Shown here in pieces: positions 5,925 through 6,881 of a stretch of DNA of 6,881 nucleotides (the first letter of the stretch is position 1; each line of letters starts with the position of its first letter). The DNA is from Bacillota bacterium. GTDB taxonomy: Bacteria > Bacillota > Bacilli > Bacillales_B > DSM-18226. The notes beneath the pieces are model-generated. The model had not been told where the DNA came from, searched no databases, and saw only the letters and a list, made by a program, of their open reading frames with translations. The stretch is from positions 1-6,881 of the forward strand of contig JAUZQA010000231.1 of the NCBI GenBank assembly GCA_030705665.1, written 5' to 3'. Made by a program: the position numbers and the translations under genes.

Positions 5925-6881
5925 AGCTTTGCGGTTCTTCCTTGTAATCACATTCTACACATTGCACTTGGACACCTTTTTTTAGTTTCTTCTCAACCAG
6001 CATGCCTTCACATTTAGGACAGCTTCTTGGTAAAGGTTTATCCCATGATAGAAAATCACACTCTGGGAATCGAATACATCCGTAAAAGAGTCTCTTTTTC
6101 TTACTTCTTCTTTCGATAATCTGGCCTTCTTTACACTTCGGACAAGGTACACCAATTTCCTTCACAATTGGTTTTGTGTTTCGGCAATCCGGAAAATTGC
6201 TGCAGGCCATAAACTTTCCATAACGCCCCATTTTAAATACCATCGGGCTTCCGCATTGTTCGCAATCTTCTCCCGCAGGTTCATCCTTAATTTCAACCGA
6301 TTGCATTTCTTTTTCTGCGATTTTCAAACGCTTTTCAAATTCCTTATAAAACTCATCGATAATTTTTTCCCAGCGGACTTTGCCCTCTTCAACATCATCC
6401 AATTCCTGCTCCATCTTTGCTGTAAACTCGACATCCAAAACTTCCGGGAAGAATTCAAGCGCTAATTCTAACATAATTTCGCCAAGCTCTGTTGGGACAA
6501 ATCGCTTATTATCTAGTGTTACGTAACCTCTTTTTTGAATCGTGTCCAGTGTTGGCGCATAGGTAGATGGACGGCCTATCCCCAGCTCTTCAAGCGTTTT
6601 GACCAGCCTTGCCTCGGTATATCTTGGCGGTGGCTGTGTGAAATGCTGTTTCGGATCCAAATCCTTTTGGATGACTTCATCGCCTTCTTTTAGTTCTGGG
6701 AGCATGTTTTCCTTCTCTTCTACCTGATCATCTGTTCCTTCCACATAAAGCTTCATAAATCCAGGAAATTTTATCTTTGATCCTGTAGCCCTGAACAATA
6801 CATTTCCATTTTGTAAATCTACACTCATTGTATCCATAACAGCTGGTGCCATTTGACTTGCCAAGAAACGGTCCCAAATTA
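5923..6881 (-). CDS. topA: DNA topoisomerase I, C-terminal part (5' end outside window)
   Basis: TopA is the type IA topoisomerase that relaxes negative supercoils behind RNA polymerase. The minus-strand frame is open to the right edge. It reads [22 protein letters not shown] at the start, so the TTG at 6862-6864 is an internal codon and not a start. About 318 residues are visible, roughly the second half of a protein of about 690. The segment [40 protein letters not shown] belongs to the family core after the active-site region. The catalytic tyrosine itself is outside the window. Three C-terminal four-cysteine zinc-ribbon units follow, at about fragment residues 206-232, 246-274 and 287-310, beginning CEQC, CPKC and CPKC, with all cysteines present. 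This three-finger tail is typical of Bacillus TopA. The gene ends in PQS with TAA embedded in the terminator stem. Confidence 0.97.
   Translation of the reverse strand, partial: IWDRFLASQMAPAVMDTMSVDLQNGNVLFRATGSKIKFPGFMKLYVEGTDDQVEEKENMLPELKEGDEVIQKDLDPKQHFTQPPPRYTEARLVKTLEELGIGRPSTYAPTLDTIQKRGYVTLDNKRFVPTELGEIMLELALEFFPEVLDVEFTAKMEQELDDVEEGKVRWEKIIDEFYKEFEKRLKIAEKEMQSVEIKDEPAGEDCEQCGSPMVFKMGRYGKFMACSNFPDCRNTKPIVKEIGVPCPKCKEGQIIERRSKKKRLFYGCIRFPECDFLSWDKPLPRSCPKCEGMLVEKKLKKGVQVQCVECDYKEEPQS

Noticed and set aside
6862..6864. A TTG that could be read as the start of a short topA-like gene
   Set aside because: The frame stays open to the window edge, and the preceding codons encode IWDRF, which fits the TopA family, so this is an internal codon of a gene cut by the window.

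Overview
The window comes from a Bacillaceae chromosome (Bacillus sensu lato). All genes lie on the minus strand, so transcription runs from the right end to the left. The order topA - trmFO - xerC (codV) - hslV (clpQ/codW) - hslU (clpY/codX) - codY - flgB is the conserved cod locus followed by the start of the fla/che flagellar operon. Protein lengths (TrmFO 435 aa, CodY 259 aa, HslU 468 aa, HslV 180 aa), AGGAGG-type ribosome binding sites and AT-rich spacers all fit this. The species cannot be named from the sequence. The proteins resemble but are not identical to those I remember from B. subtilis.

Layout from right to left: the 3' half of topA (5923-6881) ends in an intrinsic terminator whose stem starts inside the stop codon. 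A 5791-5897 spacer carries a good SigA-type promoter (TGGACA-17-TAAAAT). It is followed by the likely operon trmFO (4483-5790), xerC (3523-4413), hslV (2867-3409), hslU (1439-2845) and codY (547-1326). I see no terminator between these five genes. A strong 18-bp hairpin terminator (495-533) lies just after three consecutive TAA codons at the end of codY. The next 300 bases are a non-coding control region. The first 65 codons of flgB (1-197), with a TTG start, run off the left edge.

The genes combine housekeeping and global regulation. TopA relaxes DNA, TrmFO methylates U54 of tRNA, XerC resolves chromosome dimers, HslVU is an ATP-dependent protease, and CodY represses genes in response to branched-chain amino acids and GTP. 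FlgB is a proximal rod protein of the flagellum.

There is no mobile element, CRISPR array, RNA gene or undescribed multi-gene system here. The part most worth a second look is the codY-flgB spacer. It holds a SigA-like promoter, a SigD-like promoter, two CodY-box-like sites (12/15 and 11/15) and two Spo0A-box-like sites (one a perfect TTTGTCGAAA beside the flgB ribosome binding site). Read together, they suggest that nutrient status (CodY), sporulation entry (Spo0A) and the motility sigma factor converge on the flagellar operon. All of these sites are predictions by eye.
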